From Verrucomicrobiales bacterium (lineage in GTDB: Bacteria; Verrucomicrobiota; Verrucomicrobiia; Verrucomicrobiales; DEV007): DNA of 64,000 nucleotides. The stretch is from positions 62,001 to 126,000 of the forward strand of contig PAAG01000053.1 of assembly GCA_002698785.1 (NCBI GenBank), in the 5' to 3' direction. The notes beneath the pieces are model-generated. The model searched no databases. It worked only from the letters and a program-made list of their open reading frames with translations, and had not been told where the DNA came from. Every line of letters starts with the position of its first letter. Within the stretch, counting starts at the first letter, position 1. Shown in pieces: positions 8,454 to 17,587 of this stretch. The translations under genes and the position numbers were made by a program.

Positions 8454-9548
8454 ATGGGATCGTCTTTTGGTCAACTCTTTCGCATTTCCACCTGGGGTGA
8501 ATCTCACGGCGGTGGAGTAGGTGTCGTCGTGGATGGATGTCCGCCTCGTGTTCCGCTGGATGAAGCTGATATCCAGATTGATCTGGATCGCAGGCGCCCC
8601 GGACAGAGCGAGATCACCACTCCTCGAAACGAGGCAGATCAGGCGGAAATCCTGTCGGGGACATTTGAAGGGCTGACGCTGGGATCGCCGATCGCGATTC
8701 TTGTTCGCAACAAAGACGCACGTCCCGAAGCGTATTCCGAGATGAGCGAGAAATACCGCCCGTCTCACGCCGATTACACATACGATGCGAAATACGGTAT
8801 CCGAAACTGGCAGGGTGGAGGTCGCTCCAGTGCTCGGGAAACGATCGGGCGGGTTGCTGCAGCCGCTATCGCGAAGAAAGTGATCCAGCAGGAATTTGCT
8901 CCCGAACTCGAAATTCTGCCATTTGTTGAGTCCATCGGAAGCATTCGTGCCAACGTCGATACGGCTACTGTGACACGTGAAATGATCGAATCGAATATCG
9001 TCCGAACAGGTGATCCTGATTCGGTCGAGCCGATGATCGACTTGGTGAAAAAAATGCGGGGCGAAGGGAATTCCGTAGGAGGTACGGTCGGGTGTGTGAT
9101 TCGAAACGTTCCAGTCGGTCTAGGGATGCCGGTTTTCGATCGGCTGGAAGCGGATCTTGCTAAGGGAATGCTCAGCCTACCAGCAACGAAAGGGTTTGAA
9201 ATTGGGTCTGGCTTCGCCGGTACGGAGATGACAGGTAAGGACCACAACGATCCTTTCCGCATGGTTGACGGCCAGGTACGCACGACGAGCAATCGATCTG
9301 GCGGTGTGCAAGGGGGTATCTCCAATGGAGAAGATATAGTTTTTCGGGTGGCGTTCAAACCTACTGCCACCATCATGACGAGCCAGGAAACGGTCTCGAA
9401 AGAAAAAGAAGATACTGACTTAAAAGGTCGGGGTAGGCATGATCCCTGCGTCCTTCCGCGGGCAGTGCCCATGGTAGAGGCAATGGCGGCACTAGTTATA
9501 GTTGATCACATGTTGCGCCAGCGAGCACTTTGCGGCACAGGTGGCTAG
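8454..9548 (+). CDS. aroC: Chorismate synthase
   Basis: A 364-residue protein of usual length that converts 5-enolpyruvylshikimate-3-phosphate to chorismate with reduced FMN, the last step of the shikimate pathway. Clear signatures are [20 protein letters not shown] at the N-terminus, the [18 protein letters not shown] block, [28 protein letters not shown], and [14 protein letters not shown] with [17 protein letters not shown] near the C-terminus. The start ATG at 8454 gives [13 protein letters not shown], the normal N-terminus. It is followed closely by a membrane-protein gene and gatB on the same strand. Confidence 0.98.
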   Translation: MGSSFGQLFRISTWGESHGGGVGVVVDGCPPRVPLDEADIQIDLDRRRPGQSEITTPRNEADQAEILSGTFEGLTLGSPIAILVRNKDARPEAYSEMSEKYRPSHADYTYDAKYGIRNWQGGGRSSARETIGRVAAAAIAKKVIQQEFAPELEILPFVESIGSIRANVDTATVTREMIESNIVRTGDPDSVEPMIDLVKKMRGEGNSVGGTVGCVIRNVPVGLGMPVFDRLEADLAKGMLSLPATKGFEIGSGFAGTEMTGKDHNDPFRMVDGQVRTTSNRSGGVQGGISNGEDIVFRVAFKPTATIMTSQETVSKEKEDTDLKGRGRHDPCVLPRAVPMVEAMAALVIVDHMLRQRALCGTGG

Positions 9549-9574
9549 TTACACGAAACTACATACTATATATC

Positions 9575-10444
9575 ATGTTGCTGGATTACACCCCGGTTCT
9601 GTTGGCGCTCATTCTTATTCTATTCTTCTTCGGATATACTTTCAGCAGGGGAGTGGTTGGCTTGATGAGCTCCGGTTTGGCGGCCTTGTGTGCAATGGTC
9701 GTCTTCTTCACCTCGGTAAACCTTCTTCCGGTGATTTCCGAAAATCTCGGAGAAATGGAACTGACCTGGCAGATCTTGATTGCATCTTCTGCAGTGCTGG
9801 CCCTGCTGTGTTACATAGTTGGGATCTTTGTATTCAAAGGAATACTGAAGTTTCTCTTTAATCCAGATAGCTGGCTACATTCTTTCGCTGACGGAATACC
9901 CGGTGCAATTCTGTCGATCGTACCCAGTGCGATTGCGATTCTCTTCTTTTTCTGCTGTATTCGAATCGTCGGGACAGTTCAGGAGTTGAATTATTCTGCG
10001 TCTATCAGCCAATCGGGGATCGAGGCAATGGGAGGAAAAGTGCCGCCGGTCCCGATGATGGTGGGGTGGAGGAATGGGATCGAGAGAGTCCCTTTCGTTG
10101 GGGCTGCGCTCGACATTCTCGACCCGTTCAGCAATCGGCTGAACCGCAGAGCTGCCGCCTTCCTGATAATGACGGATTCGGTGCACGTTCGTTCGTATTT
10201 GCTCAGCCGTTCCGATACAAAGCCAATCGCAGAGAGTCTGGAATTGAATCGCCTTCGAACGAAGACCGAACTCAGGAAAGCGCTCAAAGAGCAGGATCGT
10301 CTTGGGGTTGTATTGGATCGAGATCTGCAGCAGTTTGCATCAGACTCCGTGATATCCGAAGATATCGAGGACGTTCGCTTAAAACCTGTTCTGGAAGGAT
10401 TTGTCGATTCATTGCCCAAGTATGAATCGGCGGCCAGCCAGTAA
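9575..10444 (+). CDS. Membrane protein with four N-terminal helices, CvpA-like
   Basis: A 289-residue protein when started at the ATG at 9575; an in-frame start at 9530 would overlap aroC by 19 bases. Four hydrophobic segments fill the first ~140 residues (LLALILILFFFGYTFSRG, then helices near 30-50, 70-95 and 110-130). A polar, mostly helical cytoplasmic tail of about 150 residues follows. The overall plan, with a short turn after GYTFSRGVVGLMSSGLAAL, resembles CvpA-type proteins, but I cannot assign the family firmly. It sits between aroC and gatB with only 17 bases to gatB, suggesting one operon. Confidence 0.7.
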   Translation: MLLDYTPVLLALILILFFFGYTFSRGVVGLMSSGLAALCAMVVFFTSVNLLPVISENLGEMELTWQILIASSAVLALLCYIVGIFVFKGILKFLFNPDSWLHSFADGIPGAILSIVPSAIAILFFFCCIRIVGTVQELNYSASISQSGIEAMGGKVPPVPMMVGWRNGIERVPFVGAALDILDPFSNRLNRRAAAFLIMTDSVHVRSYLLSRSDTKPIAESLELNRLRTKTELRKALKEQDRLGVVLDRDLQQFASDSVISEDIEDVRLKPVLEGFVDSLPKYESAASQ

Positions 10445-10461
10445 GAAAAGATAATTCCCCT

Positions 10462-11925
10462 ATGTCGACCCCTGATTACATCGCCAGCATCGGACTTGAG
10501 GTGCATGTGCAGTTGAAGACGGACAGCAAAATGTTTTGTGGTTGTCCTGTTCGGTTTGGAGAACCTCCGAATACGCTGACATGCCCGACTTGCCTTGGAT
10601 TGCCTGGTGCTCTCCCTGTTCTGAACGGAGGGGCTATCGAACGAACAATTCTGACCGGAGCTCTTCTGGGGTGCAGTACTCCTGAGGTGGTGAAGTGGGA
10701 CCGGAAGAATTATTTCTATCCGGACATGCCGAAGAACTACCAAATTTCTCAGTATGATCTCCCACTCTGTCTCGATGGCGGCGTTCCGCTGTATGAACTC
10801 GCTTACCCCAAGGACGCTCAGAAGGATATTGTGAATCCGGGAAAAACAGTAAGGCTGACACGGATCCATCTGGAAGAGGACGTAGCTAAGTCGACACACC
10901 ATTCTTCCTACACGACGATCGATTTCAATCGGGCGGGAACTCCTCTCATGGAGATTGTCTCAGAACCCGATATCGACTCTCCGGAAGAGGCGGTAGCATA
11001 TCTCAACTCTCTCAGGCAGATCCTCGTCTACAGCGGTGTCTCCGATGCCGACATGGAAAAGGGTCAGATGCGCTGTGATGTGAACATTTCCGTTCGTCCC
11101 GCATCGCAGGATGAACTGGGAACCAAAATCGAACTCAAGAATTTGAATTCGGTATCCTCAGTACGACGTTCGATCCAATACGAGATTGGGCGCCAAATTG
11201 AAGAAATTGAGGCAGGCAACAAGATCGTTCAGGCAACCTGGCGTTGGAATGACGAAGTCGGGCAGACCGAGATCATGCGCACAAAGGAGGACGCACACGA
11301 CTACCGCTATTTCCCGGATCCGGATCTTTTGCCTGTGAGAACATCCGAAATGGTCGCCTCGGTTCAGGAGGACCTTCCAGAGTTGCCGCACGAGAAAGTC
11401 GAACGGTTCGAGAAAGACTACGAGATCACTCACTATGACGCCTCTGTATTGGCGGCAGAACAGGCTCTGGCGGATTACTACGAAAAAGCTGCTGCCGACG
11501 CATCGTCGCCGAAAAAAGTGGCGAACTGGGTTATCAACAATCTGCTGGCGGTTCTAAACGAAAAATCAATTAGCATCGAGGAGTGCGAAGTGGCCCCGGA
11601 AAAAGTCGGCGCACTCGTCAATCTCGTGGAATCTGGCCAGGTATCGAACAACCAGGCGAAGGATGTATTTGCGGAACTGTTCGAGAGTCCCGACAAGAGC
11701 CCTGCGGCCATCGCTAAAGAGAAAGGGTTTGAGCCAGCCGACAGCAGTGAGGTAGAGGCGTTTATTGATGAGGCAATTGCCGCGAATCCAGGACCTGCAG
11801 GTGAAGTTGCAGAAGGAAACGACAAAGCAGCCAACTTTTTGACTGGCCAGGTGATGAAGTTGTCTCGCGGGAAAGCAAATCCCAAGCAGGTGACAGAGAT
11901 GATTCTCAAAAAGCTCCAATCGTAA
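10462..11925 (+). CDS. gatB: Aspartyl/glutamyl-tRNA(Asn/Gln) amidotransferase subunit B
   Basis: A 487-residue protein of normal GatB length. It is the kinase/tRNA-binding subunit that turns Glu-tRNA(Gln) or Asp-tRNA(Asn) into the amide form together with GatA and GatC, which are not in view. Signatures are IGLEVHVQLKTDSKMFCGC with the CPTCLGLPGALPVLN zinc-type pair, KNYFYPDMPKNYQISQYD, the LTRIHLEEDVAKSTH block, DFNRAGTPLMEIVSEPD, and a C-terminal YqeY-like helical domain ending with GQVMKLSRGKANP. Its stop is 5 bases from the end of the convergent small gene. Confidence 0.97.
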   Translation: MSTPDYIASIGLEVHVQLKTDSKMFCGCPVRFGEPPNTLTCPTCLGLPGALPVLNGGAIERTILTGALLGCSTPEVVKWDRKNYFYPDMPKNYQISQYDLPLCLDGGVPLYELAYPKDAQKDIVNPGKTVRLTRIHLEEDVAKSTHHSSYTTIDFNRAGTPLMEIVSEPDIDSPEEAVAYLNSLRQILVYSGVSDADMEKGQMRCDVNISVRPASQDELGTKIELKNLNSVSSVRRSIQYEIGRQIEEIEAGNKIVQATWRWNDEVGQTEIMRTKEDAHDYRYFPDPDLLPVRTSEMVASVQEDLPELPHEKVERFEKDYEITHYDASVLAAEQALADYYEKAAADASSPKKVANWVINNLLAVLNEKSISIEECEVAPEKVGALVNLVESGQVSNNQAKDVFAELFESPDKSPAAIAKEKGFEPADSSEVEAFIDEAIAANPGPAGEVAEGNDKAANFLTGQVMKLSRGKANPKQVTEMILKKLQS

Positions 11926-11930
11926 CTCAA

Positions 11931-12143
11931 TCAGAGTAGGGACGAATCGTCCCTGCCCTTGAGTTTGATCAGCTTCTTTTTGATCACCTCCAATTCGACT
12001 GTGAGTTGGTAGGCAGCTTTTACGACATCGGCAGTCGTCTCCTCGTCTTCCAACTGGCGCGCTGCTGGAGTGACCTTCATCATCTCCAGAGCAATGATCC
12101 TGCAGGATTCTTCGATACGTGAAATGGCTTCGTCCCTCGTCAT
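11931..12143 (-). CDS. Small hypothetical protein (70 residues)
   Basis: A 70-residue, mainly helical, charged protein (starts MTRDEAISRIEES). I place the start at the ATG at 12143 because it lies 4 bases after the stop of the thioesterase gene. A longer reading from 12242 would run back into that gene in another frame and add a hydrophobic segment that is only a shadow translation. There is no recognisable domain. The C-terminal half is lysine-rich (EVIKKKLIKLKGRD) and could form one amphipathic helix. It is the last gene of a short minus-strand group (cupin, lipoprotein, thioesterase) and converges on gatB. Confidence 0.6.
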   Translation of the reverse strand: MTRDEAISRIEESCRIIALEMMKVTPAARQLEDEETTADVVKAAYQLTVELEVIKKKLIKLKGRDDSSLL

Positions 12144-12147
12144 GGCG

Positions 12148-12561
12148 CTAAACGGAATAAGCAGAAACAACATCATCAGGAATCGTTTTGGGGCGACCAC
12201 TGTTGGCATCGACCATAACGTACTCCAGCCAACCTTTGGCAACCGTTCTGTTGTCGGATTCCTTTGAGATTAAAAAAGCGACTCGGACGCTGCGAGCCTG
12301 AATTTCATCGACTTGTGTCTGGATGATTGCGGTATCCCCAAGGCGAAGGGGCCGTTTGTGCTCCATGTATGAGGACCGCACTACCCAGCTGAATCCACGT
12401 TCGAGGAATTTCTCCATCGACATGCCATAGCAGCGTGACATTTGGTCATAGCGAGCTGCCAGCACGTAATCGAAGTACTTCGAATTGTGCACATGCTGGT
12501 TCATGTCGATGTCGTCGGGGCGCACCCCGATTTTTGTCTCGAATTGGCTGAAATTCGACAT
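12148..12561 (-). CDS. Acyl-CoA thioesterase, hotdog fold
   Basis: A 137-residue protein with the 4HBT/YbgC-type hotdog pattern. Near the N-terminus it has VRPDDIDMNQHVHNSKYFDY, where the aspartate and the following NQHVHN/YFDY residues form the active-site region. FLERGFSWVVRSSYMEHKRPLRLGD and a final beta strand around GWLEYVMVD follow. Such enzymes cleave acyl-CoA or acyl-ACP thioesters; the acyl group cannot be read from sequence. The next gene begins 4 bases after its stop, so the two are co-transcribed. The lipoprotein gene lies 77 bases upstream. Confidence 0.88.
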   Translation of the reverse strand: MSNFSQFETKIGVRPDDIDMNQHVHNSKYFDYVLAARYDQMSRCYGMSMEKFLERGFSWVVRSSYMEHKRPLRLGDTAIIQTQVDEIQARSVRVAFLISKESDNRTVAKGWLEYVMVDANSGRPKTIPDDVVSAYSV

Positions 12562-12638
12562 GCTCAGCAGTGCGGATGCTTGGGGGACGTATCGAGAGTT
12601 GGCCCGCTTGCCGACTCTGTCCCGAGGCGAGAAAGGCC

Positions 12639-12962
12639 TCAGCGCACCAGCCTGCGGAGTCGATAGCCGCGACCGCGCTCAATTGGATCTGTAGAAAACG
12701 CTGTCGTCTTCTCGACCTTCTTAGTGGGGGCAGTAGGGTAATCCCGCTTGTCGGTGATCAGCTTCCACTCTACAGGGCCAGACTCTTCCTCGAAAGGAAT
12801 GAGCGCATTGTCTGGAGCCATAGGTTCGGGCTCAGACTCAAGCTTCGCACCAGAGGATAACCAGGCAGGAACGCCACCCATGGTGAGCTTATCGTTTGTT
12901 GTACAACCTGTAAACATGGCTGCAGCAATGCAAAAGAATCCGGATACAAAAAAGCGGGTCAT
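12639..12962 (-). CDS. Small lipoprotein of unknown function
   Basis: A 107-residue protein with a lipoprotein signal: MTRFF, a hydrophobic core and the lipobox FTGC, giving lipidation at cysteine 19. The mature part is hydrophilic and proline/glutamate-rich (ESEPEPMAP) and shows no known domain. It ends with a basic arginine-rich tail (RGRGYRLRRLVR). It is probably anchored to the outer or inner membrane on the periplasmic side. It lies between the cupin gene (70 bases upstream) and the thioesterase gene (77 bases downstream). I do not recognise the family. Confidence 0.7.
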   Translation of the reverse strand: MTRFFVSGFFCIAAAMFTGCTTNDKLTMGGVPAWLSSGAKLESEPEPMAPDNALIPFEEESGPVEWKLITDKRDYPTAPTKKVEKTTAFSTDPIERGRGYRLRRLVR

Positions 12963-13032
12963 GGTAAAAGTGGAAGGTTCAGATGCGGTTCAGGCGATCC
13001 GACGCGGACCATAAACGAACATTACAAATTTT

Positions 13033-13392
13033 CTAATCGAAATACGTATCTTCGTGGGAATAAGGTGGGGCGCAGCAACAGAGAAAGCGGAGGTCAGTGG
13101 TGCCTTCGGCGGTAATCTGGTGCCATTCACCCGGAGGGATAAGGATTGCATCGCCTGTGGCGACCGAGCGTTTTTTGCCGTCGAGTTCCATCGTTCCAGT
13201 CCCTTCGAGGATGAAATAGATCTCTTCACTTTTCTTGTGGTAGTGGCGGTCAGTGCATCCGCCCGGCTTGAGGCTCGCTTCGGCGAGACTCTGGTTTTCA
13301 ACCGGGGCATTCGTGCAATCGAGAATGCTTCGAATTGTGGAGCCGTCGGCGGTGGTAAAAGGTTCTTGTTCTGCGATTTGATTGACTGTCAT
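13033..13392 (-). CDS. Cupin-domain protein
   Basis: A 119-residue single-domain cupin when started at the ATG at 13392. The frame stays open upstream, but that part overlaps the divergent GH75-like gene and is an arginine-rich shadow. Cupin motif 1 is present as CTDRHYHKKSEEIYFILEGTG, with the two histidines and a glutamate as metal ligands. Motif 2 is PPGEWHQI with the last histidine. The protein probably binds a divalent metal in the cytoplasm. Substrate unknown; many such proteins are isomerases or small-molecule sensors. It is divergent from the GH75-like gene with 76 bases between starts. Confidence 0.88.
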   Translation of the reverse strand: MTVNQIAEQEPFTTADGSTIRSILDCTNAPVENQSLAEASLKPGGCTDRHYHKKSEEIYFILEGTGTMELDGKKRSVATGDAILIPPGEWHQITAEGTTDLRFLCCCAPPYSHEDTYFD

Positions 13393-13468
13393 CTCGGAGT
13401 ATGATTTCCGGTGCCAGTGTAAGCGAGCTTGCTTGAAGAGCAACGGTCGTGCCTCTCCGCAACGAATC

Positions 13469-15025
13469 ATGAACGGAACGGAAGATTTTTTAGAATCCCC
13501 AGAAAGTGGTCGGCGTCGAAATCGCCCCCCTCGCCGGCGCGCCGGCGGATTTATCAAACATTTCATTCTCATGCTCCTGATGGGAGTGGTCTTTTTGATC
13601 GCCTGTCTCGTGATCGTTGACATGACGAATTCGGGCGGAAAAATCAAAGAGGCCCTGATCGGCATGCTGGGTGGAGAGAGGGATGAGCCGAAAGCTCTAG
13701 AGCCCGAGACGAAGATTGTCGAAAAAGTGGTCGAAGTGCCGGTGGAAAAAGTGGTGGAAAAGGTCGTCGAGAAAATCGTTGAGGTAGAAGTGACTCCGCC
13801 GATGCCATCCGGCTATGTCGGGTGGAAAAAGATCGATACCGCAGAATTGTGGAGCGAGATTCCAGTCAAAACCGAAGTCATCACTACCCAAGGGGAGACT
13901 GCGGTGAAAGAGAGGGAAGAGGACGATAGCTATGGGATCGAGATGCGGATCAACCTCACGATCCCCAAGCCTAATCAGTCGGAGGAAGAGTTGGCCGAAA
14001 TCAATCCGCATTTGCCGAAGATATTGAACGACTTTTCGGGATTGGTGAATGCCGCTGAAGTATCCCCGTTTTTTCATCATCTTTACGAGCTGAAAACCGC
14101 TCGAATTCAACAGAATGTGACTCGGTTTGACCGCATTCTATCACGTCACAATCTGTATGACTGCGAAACTGTCTTGCAGATCAAGCACCCCGATACCGGG
14201 GAAAAAGTCCTGATGGTCCAAGGTGAAATGGATGTGGTATCGGATGGCTCGGATGGAGATCGATGGCCGGAGCTCGATGACTACATTTCGATGTCTCAGT
14301 ACTATCAGCCATTCACCAGCTACGGTTGGTCGAAACGATCGAATACACCAAACCCGCTTCTCGCTCGGTGGGAGGAAAAACTAAAGGAGTATGAAGATCG
14401 GTTCGCTATCAAAGGCCTAAGTATCGAAGAGAATCGATTCCTGCGGGAAAAAATTGAAGAATACAAAGCAGGGATTGCGGACATGAAAGGTCGTAGTTTC
14501 CTGATTGCTGAAGCGGACCCGTTTTTCGTCTTACCGTTGTCTTTCCTTGGACGAAAAGATGAAAATGAATTCGGTCCCGGAATCGGCGACTATGGAGTCA
14601 TCATCTACGAGGATGGAGTGTACCCTGTGATCGCTGGTGATGCGGGACCCAGTTGGAAATTTGGTGAGGCTTCGCTTCGTGTTGCTCGCCACCTCAACGA
14701 AAAAGCCTCTCCCTACAATCGACCTGTGAGCGACTTGAAGGTGACGTATCTGATTTTCCCGGGTTCGGCAGATGAGAACCGCGGACCGCCTGATCTGGAA
14801 GCATGGCATCAAAAATGTAGCGAGTTACTTGAGGGCATTGGCGGTCTCTCCGCGGACTACTCTCTGCACCAATGGGAAGACCTGATCGCGAAACGTCTCG
14901 AAGAAATCGAGGCAAAGAAAGCTGCGGAGGCCGAAGCAGAGGCTGCAGCGGAAAACGCTGAGAACGAAGAGAGTGAAACTCCAGAGTCCGAAACATCAGA
15001 GGAAACTGGGGATGATGCACAGTGA
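13469..15025 (+). CDS. Membrane-anchored glycoside hydrolase family 75 (chitosanase)-like protein
   Basis: A 518-residue protein from the ATG at 13469; the frame is open further upstream but there overlaps the cupin gene. It has a basic arginine-rich N-terminus, one membrane helix (about residues 27-49), then a charged stalk with a repeating valine/glutamate/lysine pattern (VEKVVE units, about residues 80-108). A domain I do not recognise follows. From about residue 350 the sequence fits GH75: a DYGVIIYEDGVYPVIAGDAG strand pair with an aspartate, then FGEASLRVA with a glutamate, the two residues that act as catalytic acids in fungal chitosanases. The C-terminus is alanine/glutamate-rich. The MFS gene overlaps its stop. 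Chitosan or a peptidoglycan-like glycan is a possible substrate. Confidence 0.68.
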   Translation: MNGTEDFLESPESGRRRNRPPRRRAGGFIKHFILMLLMGVVFLIACLVIVDMTNSGGKIKEALIGMLGGERDEPKALEPETKIVEKVVEVPVEKVVEKVVEKIVEVEVTPPMPSGYVGWKKIDTAELWSEIPVKTEVITTQGETAVKEREEDDSYGIEMRINLTIPKPNQSEEELAEINPHLPKILNDFSGLVNAAEVSPFFHHLYELKTARIQQNVTRFDRILSRHNLYDCETVLQIKHPDTGEKVLMVQGEMDVVSDGSDGDRWPELDDYISMSQYYQPFTSYGWSKRSNTPNPLLARWEEKLKEYEDRFAIKGLSIEENRFLREKIEEYKAGIADMKGRSFLIAEADPFFVLPLSFLGRKDENEFGPGIGDYGVIIYEDGVYPVIAGDAGPSWKFGEASLRVARHLNEKASPYNRPVSDLKVTYLIFPGSADENRGPPDLEAWHQKCSELLEGIGGLSADYSLHQWEDLIAKRLEEIEAKKAAEAEAEAAAENAENEESETPESETSEETGDDAQ

Positions 15026-16242
15026 GGGCTCCTTCCGAGCCTGACAGAGGTGTCTTTCAACGAACGTTTGTGGCAGAGGCGACTCGTGCGGTGGCAGCAG
15101 GAGTTATCGAAACATCTCTTGCGACGTTCGCCGTTTTCATAGCTGTCACGCGGTTTGAGTCTGGGCCGGCGATCAAGGCGCTGCTCCTGGGTAGCCCTGC
15201 TCTGGGTTTGTTGGGAAGTCTGCTGGTCGTCCCGCTCGTTGTTCGTCTGCAGATCCGAGCCAGCCGGGCTGCCGCAGGCGTTAGTTTTCTGAGTATGGGA
15301 GGATTCATCCTCGCGGCATCTCTGCCCGCCTCTGAGCCCGCATTTATCGTTGGTACGACTCTTGGCATGGGAGCGATTGGAATGGCGATTCCGCTCCAGA
15401 CTCATTATCTCAGAATCAATTATCCATCCCATAGCAGGGGGCGGTTGTTCTCTATCGCGATTGTCCTGCGTGCACTGACTGCGCTTTTGGTTAGTTGGGG
15501 ATTTGGAGAGTTCCTCGAATCGCAGCCAGACCGTTATCCTGTTCTGCTCTGGTCGTTTGTGGCCGCAGCCTTCGTTTCGGGGTGTTGTCAGTTTTTGGTC
15601 CCGTCAGAGGCTATACAAGCGGGTGGGTCGAAGAAGCTGGATTTCCTTCAGTCCGTGAAACTGAGCTCCTCGGACAAAGGCTTCGTGCTTCTGTTGATTG
15701 GTGCAATGGTACTTGGCGTGGGCGTGCTTTCTTCGAATGCCCTTCGGGTCGACTATCTGGTAAATCCGGAGCACGGATTAAATCTGGACGTGAAGACCGT
15801 GAGCCTGATTACCGGTATAGTTCCTTCTCTCGTTCGTCTCGTATCCACGTTTTTCTGGGGATGGCTTTTTGATCGAATGGACTTCTTCGTTCTTCGGATA
15901 CTGGTCAATATTGTCTTCCTTGCCGGGATACTCCTTTATTTCGTGTGGAGTGATGTGCGCGTGATTCTTGTCGGGAGCGCCCTTTTTGGTATGGCCAGAG
16001 GAGGTGGGGAAATCCTCTTTAACCTTTTTGTGACCAAGATTGCTCCTTCGGCAAACGTGGCGAGTTACATGTCGGTGCACACATCGCTTGCCGGAATCCG
16101 AATTCTTGCTGCACCATTTATCGGTTTCTTTCTCGTTCAATGGGCGAACATTCCTGTGATGGTCGTCTTTTGCTCTGCAGTCGTGATTGTCTCGATATTC
16201 ATCGTGAGAAGAGCTTCTGTGTTTTATCGCAAGAACGCTTGA
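15022..16242 (+). CDS. Major facilitator superfamily transporter
   Basis: A 406-residue protein with about twelve predicted membrane helices in two halves, as in MFS carriers. The start is the GTG at 15022, which overlaps the stop of the GH75-like gene (GTGA). Helix 1 follows a polar N-terminus (FVAEATRAVAAGVIETSLATF). After a central loop (about residues 195-215) the second half begins with KGFVLLLIGAMVLGVGVLSS. The loop RLVSTFFWGWLFDRMDFF resembles the MFS loop motif. The substrate is unknown. The four-base overlap suggests translational coupling, so export or import linked to the GH75-like enzyme is possible but unproven. Confidence 0.85.
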   Translation: MRAPSEPDRGVFQRTFVAEATRAVAAGVIETSLATFAVFIAVTRFESGPAIKALLLGSPALGLLGSLLVVPLVVRLQIRASRAAAGVSFLSMGGFILAASLPASEPAFIVGTTLGMGAIGMAIPLQTHYLRINYPSHSRGRLFSIAIVLRALTALLVSWGFGEFLESQPDRYPVLLWSFVAAAFVSGCCQFLVPSEAIQAGGSKKLDFLQSVKLSSSDKGFVLLLIGAMVLGVGVLSSNALRVDYLVNPEHGLNLDVKTVSLITGIVPSLVRLVSTFFWGWLFDRMDFFVLRILVNIVFLAGILLYFVWSDVRVILVGSALFGMARGGGEILFNLFVTKIAPSANVASYMSVHTSLAGIRILAAPFIGFFLVQWANIPVMVVFCSAVVIVSIFIVRRASVFYRKNA

Positions 16243-16293
16243 ACGAAAAAGAAACACTGGATATTTGCCTTCGCCTTCCTATACAGTTTTCCC

Positions 16294-16824
16294 ATGCCGA
16301 ATCTCAACAAAGTCATGCTGATGGGGAATATCACCCGCGATCCCGAGGTGCGTTATACGCCAAAGGGGACTGCTGTAACTGATATTTCACTCGCCATCAA
16401 TCGGACCTATTCTCTCGATGACGGAGAGCGCAGGGAGGAAACCACTTATGTGGACGTGACTTACTGGGGGCGTCAGGCGGAAGTAATCGGGGAGTACATG
16501 AAGAAAGGGCGGCCAATCTACGTCGAGGGGCGTCTGCAACTCGATCAGTGGGAGGACAAAACCACGGGGCAAAATCGCTCACGCCTCAAAGTGGTTGGCG
16601 ATAACTTTCAATTCCTCGGTGGTCGCGATGATGGCGGCGGTGGAGGCGGTGGCCAAAGAGGCGGCGGTGGAGGTGGTTACAGCTCGCAGGGGAACCAAGG
16701 TGGGGGAGGGTATTCGCAGCCCCCGCAACAACAACCTTCCCACCAACAGGCTGCACCACCTCAACAGAAAAGCGGAGGTGGTGGCTACGACCCGATCGAT
16801 GACGACGACGACATCCCGTTCTAG
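16294..16824 (+). CDS. ssb: Single-stranded DNA-binding protein
   Basis: A 176-residue SSB. The N-terminal OB fold is clear: MPNLNKVMLMGNITRDPEVRY, then GTAVTDISLAINR, ETTYVDVTYWGRQAEVIGEY and KGRPIYVEGRLQLDQWEDK. A glycine/glutamine-rich disordered linker follows (about residues 112-165). The protein ends in DDDDDIPF, the acidic tail that binds partner repair and replication proteins. Length and architecture are normal. It converges on the membrane-protein gene that ends 13 bases downstream. Confidence 0.97.
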   Translation: MPNLNKVMLMGNITRDPEVRYTPKGTAVTDISLAINRTYSLDDGERREETTYVDVTYWGRQAEVIGEYMKKGRPIYVEGRLQLDQWEDKTTGQNRSRLKVVGDNFQFLGGRDDGGGGGGGQRGGGGGGYSSQGNQGGGGYSQPPQQQPSHQQAAPPQQKSGGGGYDPIDDDDDIPF

Positions 16825-16837
16825 GGAGAGTCGGGAA

Positions 16838-17566
16838 TCAGTCTGCGTCCAGCGTTTCCATCCAGTGTGTGAGAAAGAATTTTTTCTCATGCTGGAGGAA
16901 AGTATCTTCTGCCGGACCAACAATCGGGCGTAAAGACGTCGACATTTGTAGTGTGACGACGACGAATATTCCCGTCCAGAAAACGAAGTAGCCCTTACCT
17001 CTACTGGACTCGGACTCAATGGCCCGATTGATCAGTGAGCAACCGAATGCAATTCCAACACCCCAGAATAGGAGTGCGAAGAATGCCATGCAACTGACCG
17101 ACTCTGTCGATTGGGAGAATATCCAGCCTACCGGGCAAAGCCCCAGGAGAACCAGCCCCGAGAGACAAAGACCGATCCCGAGTGCTCCCGCGGCTTTCTT
17201 GAATGAGATGTCAATCCCGCTGAGGCAACTGAAAACATAAAGGCTGGGAAACGTGATCAGTGCGGATACGAAAGCACCGAGGAGAACCTTTAATGGTGCA
17301 GCCCAGAGTTGAGTGCCTCCTGAGAAAAGGCCGAGGACGAATCCAAAAACGAGGAACGATGTCGCAAAAACGGCCAACAGGTGCATCGAGATCTTACGTT
17401 CATTGTCCTGGCTCAACTCATAGAAGATTTGGCCGGGCTGTTTCAGCAGGGCGTCGATTGTGGTAGGTAGGCGAATCTCCCCCGGCATTGGTTCCTGTTT
17501 GAGAACCTGTTTTTCAGAATGGGGTAATTCGGGTGGAGTTGTGGGAGATTGGGTGTCGTCGCTCAT
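16838..17566 (-). CDS. Polytopic membrane protein, paralogue of the upstream gene
   Basis: A 242-residue protein with a hydrophilic, proline-containing N-terminus of about 60 residues and then five or six membrane helices (starting at HLLAVFATSFLVFGFVLGL). The first helix pair and the C-terminal LRPIVGPAEDTFL/FFLTHWME have direct counterparts in the gene immediately upstream (LRPIFGNPGLKIEFL/NFYESVWW), so the two are tandem duplicates that diverged. The layout resembles small Yip1-like membrane proteins. I do not recognise a specific family or function. The gap to the upstream gene is 21 bases. Confidence 0.75.
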   Translation of the reverse strand: MSDDTQSPTTPPELPHSEKQVLKQEPMPGEIRLPTTIDALLKQPGQIFYELSQDNERKISMHLLAVFATSFLVFGFVLGLFSGGTQLWAAPLKVLLGAFVSALITFPSLYVFSCLSGIDISFKKAAGALGIGLCLSGLVLLGLCPVGWIFSQSTESVSCMAFFALLFWGVGIAFGCSLINRAIESESSRGKGYFVFWTGIFVVVTLQMSTSLRPIVGPAEDTFLQHEKKFFLTHWMETLDAD

Positions 17567-17587
17567 TTTCTTTGATTGCTATTGGTT

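Noticed and set aside
7791-8768. 325-codon minus-strand frame over smpB
   Set aside because: It is antisense to smpB, which is certain by motif; the frame has no recognisable domain and no start context.
12144-12242. Long reading of the small minus-strand gene from 12242
   Set aside because: It lies inside the thioesterase gene in another frame; the ATG at 12143 sits just after the thioesterase stop.
13382-13468. Upstream extension of the GH75-like gene to an ATG at 13382
   Set aside because: It overlaps the start of the divergent cupin gene and has no signal-like or conserved features; the ATG at 13469 leads directly into the basic region and membrane helix.
13393-13665. Upstream extension of the cupin gene
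   Set aside because: The added part is an arginine-rich shadow of the GH75-like gene; the cupin domain starts cleanly at 13392.
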